A DNA stretch of 64,000 nucleotides from Ochrobactrum sp. BTU1. GTDB lineage: Bacteria; Pseudomonadota; Alphaproteobacteria; Rhizobiales; Rhizobiaceae. The DNA lies in NCBI GenBank assembly GCA_018798825.1, contig CP076355.1:960001-1024000 (forward strand), written 5' to 3'. Both the position numbers and the translations under genes were made by a program. Positions 53,514 to 63,570 of the stretch are shown in pieces. The notes beneath the pieces were generated by a model. The model was not told the origin of the DNA and searched no databases. It worked only from the letters and a program-made list of their open reading frames with translations. The stretch's first letter is position 1, and every line of letters begins with the position of its first letter.

Positions 53514-55463
53514 ATGCGCTGGCCGAAGTTTCTGCGCCTTATTATTGCGCTCGTTATACTGGGCGCGGCGGCGGTCGCTACACTTCTGGCGGTCATACCT
53601 TTCATCGTCTCAACCGATGCGATCCGCATTCGTGTAGCACAAGAAATCAGTGCATGGACCGGTTATAGCGTTGAACTGCGCGAAGCACCACGCTTGCGGG
53701 TATTTCCGGTTTTGCGGGCCTCGCTAGATGGCGTAACGCTTAGCAAACTGTCCGATCAGGGCGCCAAGCCGTTCATGAGTGCCAACCGCATTGAAATTGA
53801 GCTTTCGCCCCTTGATGCCATCATGGGAAGGGTATCATTCTCTGAAACGCAGATAGTCAGGCCCCATTTCAATATTGGCGGCCCCGTCGATAATGTTTCT
53901 GAATTGCTGGATGCGATAGCAAGTTCGAATGGTCGATTAGGCACTGCAATACGCGCGCAACGCGCACTGCAACAACAAAATGGCGCTAACGACAAGACGC
54001 TTGCCACGCAGCAGGCTTCTCAACCCTTCGGCCGCGTTGTGGTTCGAGACGGAACAATCGCGTTCAGCCACCCTGACACGGACGAAGAACCAAAAGAAGA
54101 CCAGCAGATCACCAAAGTAAATGCCACTCTCGAATGGCCACGCACATCAGGCACTGCTACCCTTCGCGGCAGCGCACTATGGCGCGGAGAGAACACTCAG
54201 TTCAGCCTGACGGCAGCACAGGCTCTTCCATTGCTCGCGGGTGGCACCTCTGACATAACCGCCAGCTTCACCTCCAGCCCAATCAACATCACATTTGAAG
54301 GCAAAGCCAATATCTCCAACGATCGCTTCTTTGAAGGCACGTTAAGCGCCAAGACGCCTTCATTGAGCAATTCGCTGCGATGGCTTGCCTTGCCACCGGT
54401 CGCCGGTAGCACGGAAATCGGTGCCTTCTCGCTCGACTCCACCATGACCTCAACACCGCGTCGATTGAAATTTGCGGATGTCGAGATGACGACGGACGAA
54501 AGCCCGGCCAAGGGTGTGATAGAGATTGGATTTGAGCAGGATACACCTGCCGTCACCGGAACGCTCGCGTTTGAGAAGTTGAACCTGCGCCGCCTGTTTT
54601 CGATCTTTGTACCATTGCCTGAAAGCCAGGCTCGCTCGCCAAACGAACGCGATCAGAATGAACGCGACACAATTGATACAAGCTTCATCAACAGATCCGA
54701 GCTTGATTTGCGGCTGTCAGCGCAGACGGCAACTGCTGGGCCGGTGTCCATGACGGGTGTGGCCGCGGCAGTTCAGATCAGAGGCGGTCGTGCGATGTTC
54801 GATATCGGCGACGCTAAAGCCTTCAATGGCATTCTGCAGGCTAATCTCCAAATCGTCCGCGACCTGAAGACCGCGAGCGGGGAGTTACGCTTTAATGCGT
54901 CAGACATCGATAGCTCGCAGCTTTTTGCTGCGCTCGGTTTTGACAAGCCTTTTATCAATGGAAAAGGCAATGTGTCTTTGTTTATGAAGGGGCCAGCCAA
55001 TCGTTGGTCCGGCCTATTGAACAATGCACAAGGCAATGTTTCGGTGCAGCTGAATAATGGCCAGATGCAGGGCTTTTCGGTTCAGGATTTTCTGACCAAG
55101 GCACAAAGTCAGGGCTTCTTTGCCCTTGAACGACAGGACAATGTCTCACTCGCGTTCAATCGCCTAGACATGAAAGCAAACCTCTCGGATGGCGTGGCAT
55201 CGCTGGAAAACTCTACATTAGTAACGGCGGAAGGTACGCTCAGTCTCGCTGGAATCGTGCCATTCGTCGACCGCAGTCTGGCGCTCAGTGGCGAAGTAAT
55301 CTTCCCAACCAGCCAGCCCCAACAACAGCAGAATGACAACAGTCAGCAGGCTCAAGACACGCAAGAGACGGTAGCGAAACCGCCATTACATTTCTTCGTC
55401 GGCGGCTCTTGGGATCGACCATTTATCTCCCCATCAACGACAGGAAACAGCACGGGGCAGTAA
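53514..55463 (+). CDS. AsmA-family protein
   Basis: A 649-residue protein with one N-terminal membrane helix (LRLIIALVILGAAAVATLL) and a large periplasmic part. The N-terminal AsmA pattern is clear: GYSVELREAPRLRVFPVLRASLDGV, followed by AMIGRVSFSET-like segments. The C-terminal domain has SELRFNASDIDSS-like strands, then LLNNAQGNVSVQLNNGQM and VASLENSTLVTAEGTLSLAG. AsmA-like proteins affect outer-membrane assembly and lipid transport. The Gln-rich tail (QQQQNDNSQQAQDTQE) is unusual. Start is ATG 53514 rather than the TTG at 53511. Confidence 0.88.
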   Translation: MRWPKFLRLIIALVILGAAAVATLLAVIPFIVSTDAIRIRVAQEISAWTGYSVELREAPRLRVFPVLRASLDGVTLSKLSDQGAKPFMSANRIEIELSPLDAIMGRVSFSETQIVRPHFNIGGPVDNVSELLDAIASSNGRLGTAIRAQRALQQQNGANDKTLATQQASQPFGRVVVRDGTIAFSHPDTDEEPKEDQQITKVNATLEWPRTSGTATLRGSALWRGENTQFSLTAAQALPLLAGGTSDITASFTSSPINITFEGKANISNDRFFEGTLSAKTPSLSNSLRWLALPPVAGSTEIGAFSLDSTMTSTPRRLKFADVEMTTDESPAKGVIEIGFEQDTPAVTGTLAFEKLNLRRLFSIFVPLPESQARSPNERDQNERDTIDTSFINRSELDLRLSAQTATAGPVSMTGVAAAVQIRGGRAMFDIGDAKAFNGILQANLQIVRDLKTASGELRFNASDIDSSQLFAALGFDKPFINGKGNVSLFMKGPANRWSGLLNNAQGNVSVQLNNGQMQGFSVQDFLTKAQSQGFFALERQDNVSLAFNRLDMKANLSDGVASLENSTLVTAEGTLSLAGIVPFVDRSLALSGEVIFPTSQPQQQQNDNSQQAQDTQETVAKPPLHFFVGGSWDRPFISPSTTGNSTGQ

Positions 55464-55485
55464 ACCTGCCCCGTCGCGGTTTTCT
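55453..55485 (+). terminator. Terminator hairpin overlapping the AsmA-like gene stop codon
   Basis: CGGGGCAG (55453-55460) and CTGCCCCG (55466-55473) flank TAAAC; the loop contains the gene's own TAA stop. A short T-run follows several bases later. Termination efficiency is uncertain. Confidence 0.5.
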
Positions 55486-55486
55486 G

Positions 55487-55590
55487 GAGCATTTCCCGTA
55501 GAAATTGGATCACTGGAAAAGGCTCAACCAGTTAGTTCCAACGCGCATCCCGTTTCGAAATCCATTTCCCGTATTTGGCGAGCGCTCTAG
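55487..55590. repeat. Degenerate palindromic intergenic repeat
   Basis: The gap between the convergent AsmA-like and potI genes starts with GAGCATTTCCCGTAG and ends with GAGCGCTCTAGA, with AACGCGCATCCCGTTTCG between. These blocks resemble the GCGCAT/CGAAAACCG repeat family elsewhere in the window. Its limits are not well defined. Confidence 0.4.
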
Positions 55591-55594
55591 ATGA

Positions 55595-56416
55595 TTATCC
55601 TATGCGGAATGCCGCCTGCTCATCACGGCGGCGCTGCACTTCCCTGCGCTTGTTGACGACTGATGCAATGATAACACCCGTCGTCACCAAGGCGATCAGA
55701 ATGGTACAAACCGCATTGATTTCCGGCGTCACTCCAAGCCGCACCTGAGAGTAAATCTTCATTGGAAGGGTAGTCGCTCCGGGGCCCGAAGTGAAGCTTG
55801 CAATCACTAGATCATCGAGCGAAAGGGTAAATGCTAGCATCCAGCCGGAAACCACTGCGGGCAGGATCACCGGCAGCGTAATTTTCAAAAAGGTGGTAAC
55901 AGGCGGCGCACCAAGATCCATTGCTGCTTCTTCCAGCGAACGGTCAAAAGTCACCAGACGCGACTGCACAACGACTGCCACAAAACACATCGAAAAAGTG
56001 ATGTGTGCTAGCGTTACCGTCCAGAACCCACGGTCAAAGTTCATCGCCACGAACAAAAGCAGCAGCGAAAGGCCGGTGATGACATCAGGCATAACCAACG
56101 GGGCATAAACCATACCCGAAAACAGAATGCGCCCGCGAAACCGCGTGTAGCGGGTCAAAGCCAGGGCTGCCAGCGTGCCGAGCACGGTAGCAATCGTCGC
56201 CGACAGAAGTCCGACACGGATCGTCACCCATGCCGCATCCATCAGAGCTTGGTTGCGGAACAGCTCCACATACCATTTGGTAGAGAAACCTGCCCACACA
56301 GTGACGAGGCGAGATTCGTTAAAAGAATAAATGACCAGCAGGACAATCGGCAGGTAGAGAAAGGCAAAGCCGAGCGCGACTGAGACAATGTTAAAGCGGG
56401 ACCAATTGTTCTGCAT
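55595..56416 (-). CDS. potI: Putrescine/spermidine-type ABC transporter permease (PotI)
   Basis: A 273-residue inner-membrane permease. It has the PotI/PotC pattern: LYLPIVLLVIYSFNESRLVTVW near the N-terminus, LEEAAMDLGAPPVTTFLKITLPVILP as the coupling loop and SLDDLVIASFTSGPGATTLPM. It is the last gene of a potFGHI operon, one base after potH. Confidence 0.94.
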   Translation of the reverse strand: MQNNWSRFNIVSVALGFAFLYLPIVLLVIYSFNESRLVTVWAGFSTKWYVELFRNQALMDAAWVTIRVGLLSATIATVLGTLAALALTRYTRFRGRILFSGMVYAPLVMPDVITGLSLLLLFVAMNFDRGFWTVTLAHITFSMCFVAVVVQSRLVTFDRSLEEAAMDLGAPPVTTFLKITLPVILPAVVSGWMLAFTLSLDDLVIASFTSGPGATTLPMKIYSQVRLGVTPEINAVCTILIALVTTGVIIASVVNKRREVQRRRDEQAAFRIG

Positions 56417-56417
56417 C

Positions 56418-57329
56418 TTATTTCCCCTTCTCCTGCTGACGCGCCTGCGCCTGCTGGAAAATCACAATCGGCACAATAAGCAAGAGCAGCAGAACAACTG
56501 CCACCGCCGAGGAAACCGGCCAGTCGCGATTGGAGAAAAACTCACTCCAGATTGTTTTACCGATCATCAGCGTCTGAGATCCACCAAGAAGATCAGGGAT
56601 CACGAACTCACCAACAGCTGGAATAAACACAAGGAAACAACCCGCCACGACGCCTGCAAGCGATAGTGGGAAGGTGACCTTCCAGAATGCCGAAAATGGC
56701 GTACAGCCCAAATCCTGCGCCGCTTCGATCAGCGAATAGTCCATCTTTTCAAGTGACGAATAGATCGGCAAAATCATGAACGGTAGATAAGAATAAACGA
56801 TGCCAATGAAGACAGCAGTATCCGTGTTCAGAATATTAAGTGGCGTATCAATGACATTGAGCCACATCAGAAACTGGTTCAGCAAACCTTCTGGCTTGAG
56901 AATGCCGATCCACGCATAAACGCGAATAAGGAACGACGTCCAGAATGGCAAAATGACCAGCATCAACAATGTCGGGCGAAGGCTTTGCGGCGCGCGCGCC
57001 ATGCCATAGGCCATCGGATAAGCGACCAGCAATGTCAGGAATGTCGAGATTGCCGCAATCCGCACGCTGGAGAGATACGCCATATAATAAAGCGGATCAT
57101 CCATAAGCCAGAGATAGTTATCAACGGAGAGCTGCTTCACGCGCTCCCATGCAAGACTCAAACCCTGCGTCAGATCAATGACCGGCTGATAAGGCGGAAT
57201 CGCCATCGTGACTTCTGACAACGAAATCTTGAAGACGATGAAAAACGGTACCAGAAAGAAGATCAACAGCCAGAGGTACGGTACTGCGATCACAAGGCGA
57301 CTTGTTATGGAAGCGATCAGCTTTTGCAT
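56418..57329 (-). CDS. potH: Putrescine/spermidine-type ABC transporter permease (PotH)
   Basis: A 303-residue permease. It has VPYLWLLIFFLVPFFIVFKIS at the N-terminus, FWTSFLIRVYAWIGILKPEGLLN, the coupling loop LIEAAQDLGCTPFSAFWKVTFP and FVIPDLLGGSQTLMIG, all typical of PotH/PotB. It pairs with PotI. Confidence 0.94.
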   Translation of the reverse strand: MQKLIASITSRLVIAVPYLWLLIFFLVPFFIVFKISLSEVTMAIPPYQPVIDLTQGLSLAWERVKQLSVDNYLWLMDDPLYYMAYLSSVRIAAISTFLTLLVAYPMAYGMARAPQSLRPTLLMLVILPFWTSFLIRVYAWIGILKPEGLLNQFLMWLNVIDTPLNILNTDTAVFIGIVYSYLPFMILPIYSSLEKMDYSLIEAAQDLGCTPFSAFWKVTFPLSLAGVVAGCFLVFIPAVGEFVIPDLLGGSQTLMIGKTIWSEFFSNRDWPVSSAVAVVLLLLLIVPIVIFQQAQARQQEKGK

Positions 57330-57342
57330 TTGCCTCCCCTCC

Positions 57343-58488
57343 TCAGGCTGTCAGCACCAAACCGGCATCGGTATCAAACGAAACCCACACCCGCTCATCA
57401 TAAGTCAAAGGATTCTCCGTCTTGCGAACGGCGTTCAGACTTGCAGCTTTGATGGTATGTCCATTTTCGAGGCGGACGTGGAATACTGTCATATCGCCAA
57501 AATAGGCGATATCCCAAAGCTCACCCTCAACCGCGTTGACTGATGTTTCCTCCGGCTTTTCGCGGGTGATGCGTGTCTTTTCAGGACGCACCGCATACCA
57601 GACCTTCTGGCCCGGGCTCAGTTGCTCACGGGTCTCGGTTTGAATGTGGAAGCCGAATTTCTCGGTGGCTATTTCAGCCTCACCGTTAGCAGCCTTTACC
57701 ACCTCGCCCTCGATGATGTTCACATTCCCGATGAAGTCGGCCACAAACTTCGAGCCCGGCGCTTCATAGACTTCTGCAGGGGTCGCCACCTGCATGATGC
57801 GCCCCTTGTCCATGACAGCGATACGGTCAGACATAGTCATCGCCTCTTCCTGATCGTGGGTAACGACCATAAAAGTAAGACCAAGCTTGACCTGCAGATC
57901 CATCAATTCGAACTGTGTTTCTTCGCGCAGCTTTTTGTCGAGCGCACCAAGCGGCTCATCAAGAAGCAGCACCTTCGGGCGCTTTGCAACGGCGCGGGCC
58001 AGCGCAACACGCTGGCGCTGACCGCCTGAAAGCTGGTGCGGCTTGCGCTTGCCATATTGCTCAAGTTTCACGAGTTTAAGCATTTCAGCAACGCGGGCAT
58101 CTATTTCAGATTTCGCCATGCCGTCCTGCTTGAGACCGAAAGCAATGTTGTTTTCAACCGTCATATGCGGGAACAGCGCATAGGACTGGAACATCATGTT
58201 TACCGGGCGCTTATAGGGAGGAATGCCGCGCATATCCTGACCATCAAGGGTGATACGACCAGATGTCGGTTCTTCAAAACCAGCCAACATGCGCATCAGC
58301 GTGGTCTTGCCGCAACCGGACGCCCCTAGCAGCGCGAAGAACTCTCGATTGAAAACATTCAGCGACAGATTATCAACAGCAGTAAAATCGCCGAAAATCT
58401 TGGTCACATTTTCAAAAGAAATATAAGGCTTCGCCGCCGGATCATTCCAGGGTGCGAATTTGCGGCGAAAGCTGCCAAAAGATTCCAT
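57343..58488 (-). CDS. potG: Putrescine/spermidine-type ABC transporter ATP-binding protein (PotG)
   Basis: A 381-residue ATPase. It has Walker A GASGCGKTTLM, FQSYALFPHMTVENN, LSGGQRQRVALARAV, VLLLDEPLGALDKKLRE and a C-terminal TOBE domain (VRPEKTRI). The N-terminal FENVTKIFGDFTAVDNL extension is typical of PotG. It lies 13 bases before potH and 164 bases after potF. Confidence 0.94.
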   Translation of the reverse strand: MESFGSFRRKFAPWNDPAAKPYISFENVTKIFGDFTAVDNLSLNVFNREFFALLGASGCGKTTLMRMLAGFEEPTSGRITLDGQDMRGIPPYKRPVNMMFQSYALFPHMTVENNIAFGLKQDGMAKSEIDARVAEMLKLVKLEQYGKRKPHQLSGGQRQRVALARAVAKRPKVLLLDEPLGALDKKLREETQFELMDLQVKLGLTFMVVTHDQEEAMTMSDRIAVMDKGRIMQVATPAEVYEAPGSKFVADFIGNVNIIEGEVVKAANGEAEIATEKFGFHIQTETREQLSPGQKVWYAVRPEKTRITREKPEETSVNAVEGELWDIAYFGDMTVFHVRLENGHTIKAASLNAVRKTENPLTYDERVWVSFDTDAGLVLTA

Positions 58489-58561
58489 TCCGTTCCCCTA
58501 TCGACTTATCAGGAACCTGACATTCACAGGCAGAGCCTGCCATTGATCTACTACAAGACGT

Positions 58562-58596
58562 AGAGCGGCCCAGCTGTATGAACAGTGAGCCGCTCT
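58562..58596 (-). terminator. Intercistronic hairpin between potF and potG
   Basis: AGAGCGGC (58562-58569) pairs perfectly with GCCGCTCT (58589-58596) with a 19-base loop. No T-run follows on either strand, so it is more likely an mRNA-stabilising or partial-termination structure that favours high binding-protein expression. Confidence 0.4.
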
Positions 58597-58652
58597 CAAT
58601 TTCAACGGGTAAACCCGCGTCGGCTAATAATAGCCGTCATATTATCCGACTG

Positions 58653-59756
58653 TTACTGGCCTGTGACGATCTTGGTCCAGGCGCGTGTAACAACACGCTG
58701 CACCTTGGTGTCATAAGGTGTCGGTACGAAGAGCTTCTTCAGAACTTCATCGCTTGGATAGATAGCCGGATCATCAAGAATTTCCTTGTCGATAAATTCC
58801 TGCGATGCCTTGTTGCCGTTTGCATAGAACACGAAGTTCGACGCCTTGGCTGCAACTTCCGGACGCATGATATAGTTCATGAATTCGAGCGCTTCAGGCA
58901 CATTCTTCGCATCGGCCGGGATCGCCATCTGGTCGAACCACATCAGCGCGCCTTCCTTCGGGATCGAGTAACCGATCTCTACGCCTTGTTTTGCCTTTTC
59001 TGCACGATCGCGCGCCTGGAAGATGTCGCCCGAGTAGCCAACGGCCATGCAGATATCGCCGTTAGCCAGCGCATTGATATATTCCGACGAATGGAACTTG
59101 CGGATATTTGGACGAATCTTGAGATAAAGTTCCTGCGCCTTTTCGAGATCTTCCGGCGATGGGGAATTTGGATCAAGTCCGAGATAGTTCAGAGCCGGGC
59201 GCAGCATTTCGCTGGCTGAATCGAGTAGGTAAATGCCACAGCCTTTAAGCTTCGCCGATTTTTCCGGATCGAAAAGCACGTCCCACGAGTCAATCGTGTC
59301 GGTGCCGAGCGCTTCCTTGATCTTGGCCTTGTTATAGCCAATGCCGGTCGTGCCCCACATGTAGTTGATAGAATATTCGTTGCCCGGATCGTATGTCGCC
59401 GCACGGGTCGAAATTTCGTCCCACATGTTCTTGAGGTTCGGGAGCTTGTCTTTGTCCAATTTCAAGAACACGCCTGCTGGGATCTGACGGCCAAGGAATT
59501 CGCCCGATGGCACCACGAGATCGTAGCCGCTGCCGCCTGCAAGAAGCTTGGTTTCAAGAATTTCGTTGGAATCGTAAACGTCGTAAACGACCTTGATGCC
59601 GGTTTCCTTGGTGAAATCCTTGAGGATCGAATCGTCGATGTAATCCGACCAGTTATAGATATTGACAACCCGCTCCTGCGCGCTTGCGGGAAATACGGCG
59701 GCGCTTACAAGGCCAGAAACCATTGTAGTCGCCAGAAGAAAGGATTTCATCCTCAT
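58653..59756 (-). CDS. potF: Putrescine/spermidine-type ABC transporter substrate-binding protein (PotF)
   Basis: A 367-residue periplasmic protein with a signal peptide (MKSFLLATTMVSGLVSAA, cleavage near ASA-QER). The PotF/PotD pattern is clear: NIYNWSDYIDDSILKDFTK, LLAGGSGYDLVVPSGEFL, LPNLKNMWDE, MAVGYSGDIFQARDRAE and MWFDQMAIPADAKNVPEAL. The ATG at 59756 has GGAG five bases upstream; ATG 59750 and 59768 are alternatives. It heads the pot operon. Confidence 0.94.
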   Translation of the reverse strand: MRMKSFLLATTMVSGLVSAAVFPASAQERVVNIYNWSDYIDDSILKDFTKETGIKVVYDVYDSNEILETKLLAGGSGYDLVVPSGEFLGRQIPAGVFLKLDKDKLPNLKNMWDEISTRAATYDPGNEYSINYMWGTTGIGYNKAKIKEALGTDTIDSWDVLFDPEKSAKLKGCGIYLLDSASEMLRPALNYLGLDPNSPSPEDLEKAQELYLKIRPNIRKFHSSEYINALANGDICMAVGYSGDIFQARDRAEKAKQGVEIGYSIPKEGALMWFDQMAIPADAKNVPEALEFMNYIMRPEVAAKASNFVFYANGNKASQEFIDKEILDDPAIYPSDEVLKKLFVPTPYDTKVQRVVTRAWTKIVTGQ

Positions 59757-59907
59757 CGCGTGCTCCATTCTGCACCCTGATTCCAGGTACAGCTCAAGGG
59801 TGGGTAAACTGTTTCAACTTCATAGTTTTTTAGATTGTGCAGCATTCGTCAACCGGGTGATGACAAGACGAACACAAAAATTGCGATGCGAGCGCAAAGA
59901 ACCAATG

Positions 59908-60030
59908 AGATTTTGGCTATGACGCGGCGAAAATAGTGAGGTTCGAGAACCGGAGCGGAGTGTACTTTTGGGTACATGAGCACCGGGAGCGCAGAACCAC
60001 GCCATTTGCAGACCGTCAAAGCCAAAATCT
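59908..60030. mobile_element. 123-bp element with terminal inverted repeats (MITE/RIME-like)
   Basis: AGATTTTGGCTATGACG (59908-59924) and CGTCAAAGCCAAAATCT (60014-60030) are terminal inverted repeats of 17 bases with one mismatch. The interior is itself partly palindromic: GGTTCGAGAACCGGAGCG, then GTGTAC-N5-GGTACA, then CACCGGGAGCGCAGAACC. It encodes no protein. It sits between potF and the ScfR-like gene, ending 8 bases before the latter's stop codon. Such small palindromic elements are known in Rhizobiales genomes; I cannot name the family. Confidence 0.6.
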
Positions 60031-60037
60031 TCCGGCC

Positions 60038-61444
60038 CTATTGAAAGTCGAAAGCTGACAATCCCGCCACCATTTCATCAAGTCCCAATGGACGGGTAAG
60101 CGGCGGCTCGGCCCGTGTGATGCAGCCCTGTCGCTCACAAAGCCGACAGGCTGGACCAATTTCCGTGCGCGGAGAACTATTCGCACCATAAATCGTCTCT
60201 GCCCCTGCATCGAGCGAGCAGCCGAGAAGAATGGCGGTGCGCCGCGGACGCTCATTGAAAGCGCCTTGCGGTCCTTCAAGTGTTCGCGCAACTGTCAGAA
60301 AAGCGGACCCATCGGGCAATTCGGCTGGTTCCACCAACACCTGCCCCGCTTGTGTGAAGGCCGCATAGACCGGCAGCTTGGGACATTGCCCACCAAACCG
60401 GAGGGGAAACCCTTCGGCACCAGCCATGCGCAAGCGATTGCCCGCGTGGTCGATTTCCATCAAGAAGAACGGCAAAGCAGAGTTACCCTGGCGTTGAAGC
60501 GTTGTGAGCCGGTTCGCCGCCTGCTGAAACGACACACCAAAGCGCGAGCGCAACACGTCAACATCATAGCGCGTCCGCACAGCCGCATCGCGAAACTGGC
60601 GATAGGGCATCATCAAAGCCTGCGCCGCATAACGCGCCAGCTCAAAACGCGCGATGCGCTTTGCTTCACTGGACGAGAGTTTCAGCGCTTCCGTTTCGCC
60701 GCCGATTATCACCTGCATACGGATAAGCGCCGCCTCCATCGCGATTTCCTGCAACTGATCAAAGGGCGACAATCGCTCCGATATAAACAGTCGCTGCGAA
60801 TGCCGATCATAACGCCTGCGCCAATTCGGCATGGTCGCGACGGGCAGCGTGCGCACAGTAATGCCATGCTCGCGCCGCAGCCACTCTTTCAACGCGCCCG
60901 ATAGGTCCCCATCGGCTTTCAGCAGGCCATAGAAACTTTCCGCCTCTTCTTCGATACGCGAATAATGATTGGGCCGACGCCCCATGACATCACGGACCTC
61001 ATCGAGCGGCAACCGCGTGGCGGAAAGCTGCGCATCGCTGCCTTCGTGCGATAGCAACTGCGAGAGATCGGAAAGGCGCTGCTGCTGCTCACGGTAGGCG
61101 CGATAAAGCTTGACGATCCCGGTGGCAGCATTGGGTGCTGCCTCGCCAATTTCCACCAGCTCCTGATCGCCAGGCAATTCTCCCGTCAGCAGCGGATCGG
61201 AAAACACTTCCTTTAGGCCCGCAACCGTCGTGCCACTTTCTGCCTGCAGGCTATCGAGATCGAGCTTGTAAACGCTGGCAAGCTTTAACAAGAGCTGCAC
61301 CGTCAGCGGACGCTGATTGCGCTCAATGAGATTGAGATAGGACGGCGAAATACCAAGCGCTTCGGCCATGGATGTCTGCGTCAGACCGCGCTCGTTTCGG
61401 ATGCGCCTGATGCGTGGACCGGCAAAAATCTTGCGTTCGCTCAT
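60038..61444 (-). CDS. XRE-family short-chain fatty acyl transcriptional regulator (ScfR/RamB-like)
   Basis: A 468-residue regulator. The N-terminal HTH_3 domain (about 8-65) has RIRRIRNERGLTQTSMAEALG and SPSYLNLIERNQRPL. A middle ImmA/IrrE-like region follows without a full HExxH. The C-terminal DUF2083 domain has cysteines (GPACRLCERQGC) and GLDEMVAG. RamB of corynebacteria represses aceA/aceB, and ScfR-like proteins sense short-chain acyl-CoA status. It is divergent from aceA, the standard arrangement. ATG 61444 is chosen because GGGAGGA lies upstream. Confidence 0.92.
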   Translation of the reverse strand: MSERKIFAGPRIRRIRNERGLTQTSMAEALGISPSYLNLIERNQRPLTVQLLLKLASVYKLDLDSLQAESGTTVAGLKEVFSDPLLTGELPGDQELVEIGEAAPNAATGIVKLYRAYREQQQRLSDLSQLLSHEGSDAQLSATRLPLDEVRDVMGRRPNHYSRIEEEAESFYGLLKADGDLSGALKEWLRREHGITVRTLPVATMPNWRRRYDRHSQRLFISERLSPFDQLQEIAMEAALIRMQVIIGGETEALKLSSSEAKRIARFELARYAAQALMMPYRQFRDAAVRTRYDVDVLRSRFGVSFQQAANRLTTLQRQGNSALPFFLMEIDHAGNRLRMAGAEGFPLRFGGQCPKLPVYAAFTQAGQVLVEPAELPDGSAFLTVARTLEGPQGAFNERPRRTAILLGCSLDAGAETIYGANSSPRTEIGPACRLCERQGCITRAEPPLTRPLGLDEMVAGLSAFDFQ

Positions 61445-61473
61445 CAGGTCCTCCCAAACCAGCAATGATGAGT

Positions 61474-61528
61474 TTTACAACTCGTGACAAAATAGCTTCA
61501 AATTTTACGTTTGACAATATTTACAACT
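61474..61528. promoter_or_regulatory. Direct repeats in the aceA/ScfR divergent promoter, candidate operator
   Basis: TTTACAACT occurs at 61474-61482 and again at 61520-61528, 46 bases apart, about four to five helical turns. The sites could bind the ScfR-like regulator to both promoters. A TTGACA at 61511-61516 may be a -35 for aceA. Confidence 0.35.
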
Positions 61529-61692
61529 TTACAGATTAGCTCAGTCAATTTTCAGACAGCATTACCTCAATTATTTGGCCTTTCTGCTGCTTTTTCTGGC
61601 CGCTCAAGCAGCGGGATTGTAAATCTAGTCACAGAAAGAGCGGCGATAATCTGCTCTTCAAAAACCTGATCTAAGTGTGAGGAGACACCGAA

Positions 61693-62982
<1,290 letters not shown>

Positions 62983-63009
62983 CGCCCAATTCTTGAGAGG
63001 AGAATAACA

Positions 63010-63246
63010 ATGGCTTCGATTGCACGCGTTAAGGAAAGAGCAGAAGAGCAATCAACCTCGATGAGCACCGATCAGCAAAGCGCGATCCGTATGCTTGCCA
63101 ATGATCTGCACCGCCTCAATCAGTCGGTTATGAATGCAGTCGAGGCCGGTGTTTCCGTTGAGCTGGTTCGCTCCGCTCGACATCATGGTGGCGAAGGCAA
63201 CTGGGGGGATCTGCTGATCCCAGTTATCGTTACCCGAAACCCATGA
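63010..63246 (+). CDS. Small hypothetical protein downstream of aceA
   Basis: A 78-residue protein (starts MASIARVKERAEEQSTS, contains MLANDLHRLNQSVMNAVEAG). Amphipathic helices are likely; there is no signal peptide. A GAGAGGAGAA ribosome site precedes the ATG, which lies 27 bases after the aceA stop, so it is probably in the same transcript. I do not recognise the family. The last 19 codons are duplicated downstream. Confidence 0.7.
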   Translation: MASIARVKERAEEQSTSMSTDQQSAIRMLANDLHRLNQSVMNAVEAGVSVELVRSARHHGGEGNWGDLLIPVIVTRNP

Positions 63247-63407
63247 TGACGCTCACAACAATTGCCTTCGCCGCCATGCTTTTAAATTTGTGTGCCTACG
63301 GCAACACGGGAATGGCGAAGGCAACTGGAGGGATCTGCTGATCCCGGTTATCGTTACCCAAAACCCATCATGACGCTCACGGCAATAGCCTTTGCCGCAC
63401 TCTTACT
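63189..63407 (+). repeat. Tandem duplication of about 95 bp
   Basis: Bases 63189-63283 and 63313-63407 are near-identical, offset by 124 bases. Each copy holds the 3' end of the hypothetical gene (GGCGAAGGCAACTGG ... CCCGAAACCC or CCCAAAACCC) and the start of a small membrane ORF (ATGACGCTCAC). The second copy of the gene end has no start of its own; copy 1 of the small ORF (63246-63341) is truncated by the join. Confidence 0.85.
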
Positions 63408-63462
63408 TGCTTGGGAGAAACTGCGACGACGAAAAGTGACAAGCATAAGTGTCGCATACTGA
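63370..63462 (+). CDS. Possible 30-residue membrane peptide
   Basis: ATG 63370 opens a 30-codon ORF (MTLTAIAFAALLLAWEKLRR) with one short membrane helix and a basic tail. A copy of its first part starts at 63246, overlapping the stop of the hypothetical gene, and ends after 31 codons with a different tail. The original arrangement may have been a coupled gene pair. Expression is unproven. Confidence 0.35.
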   Translation: MTLTAIAFAALLLAWEKLRRRKVTSISVAY

Positions 63463-63522
63463 TCGTTTCATCCATAAAACGTCAATTATACCTTGATATA
63501 CCAGTTCATCCATGCTGGACTA

Positions 63523-63570
63523 CCCGCACTGACCTCCCCGGCTGGCCTCGCCAGTCGGGTTCTTTTTTTA
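63523..63570 (+). terminator. Terminator after the aceA operon
   Basis: CCCGCACTG (63523-63531) pairs with CAGTCGGG (63552-63559) with one bulge, and is followed by TTCTTTTTTT. It ends the aceA transcript just beyond the stop of the convergent bestrophin-like gene. Confidence 0.8.
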
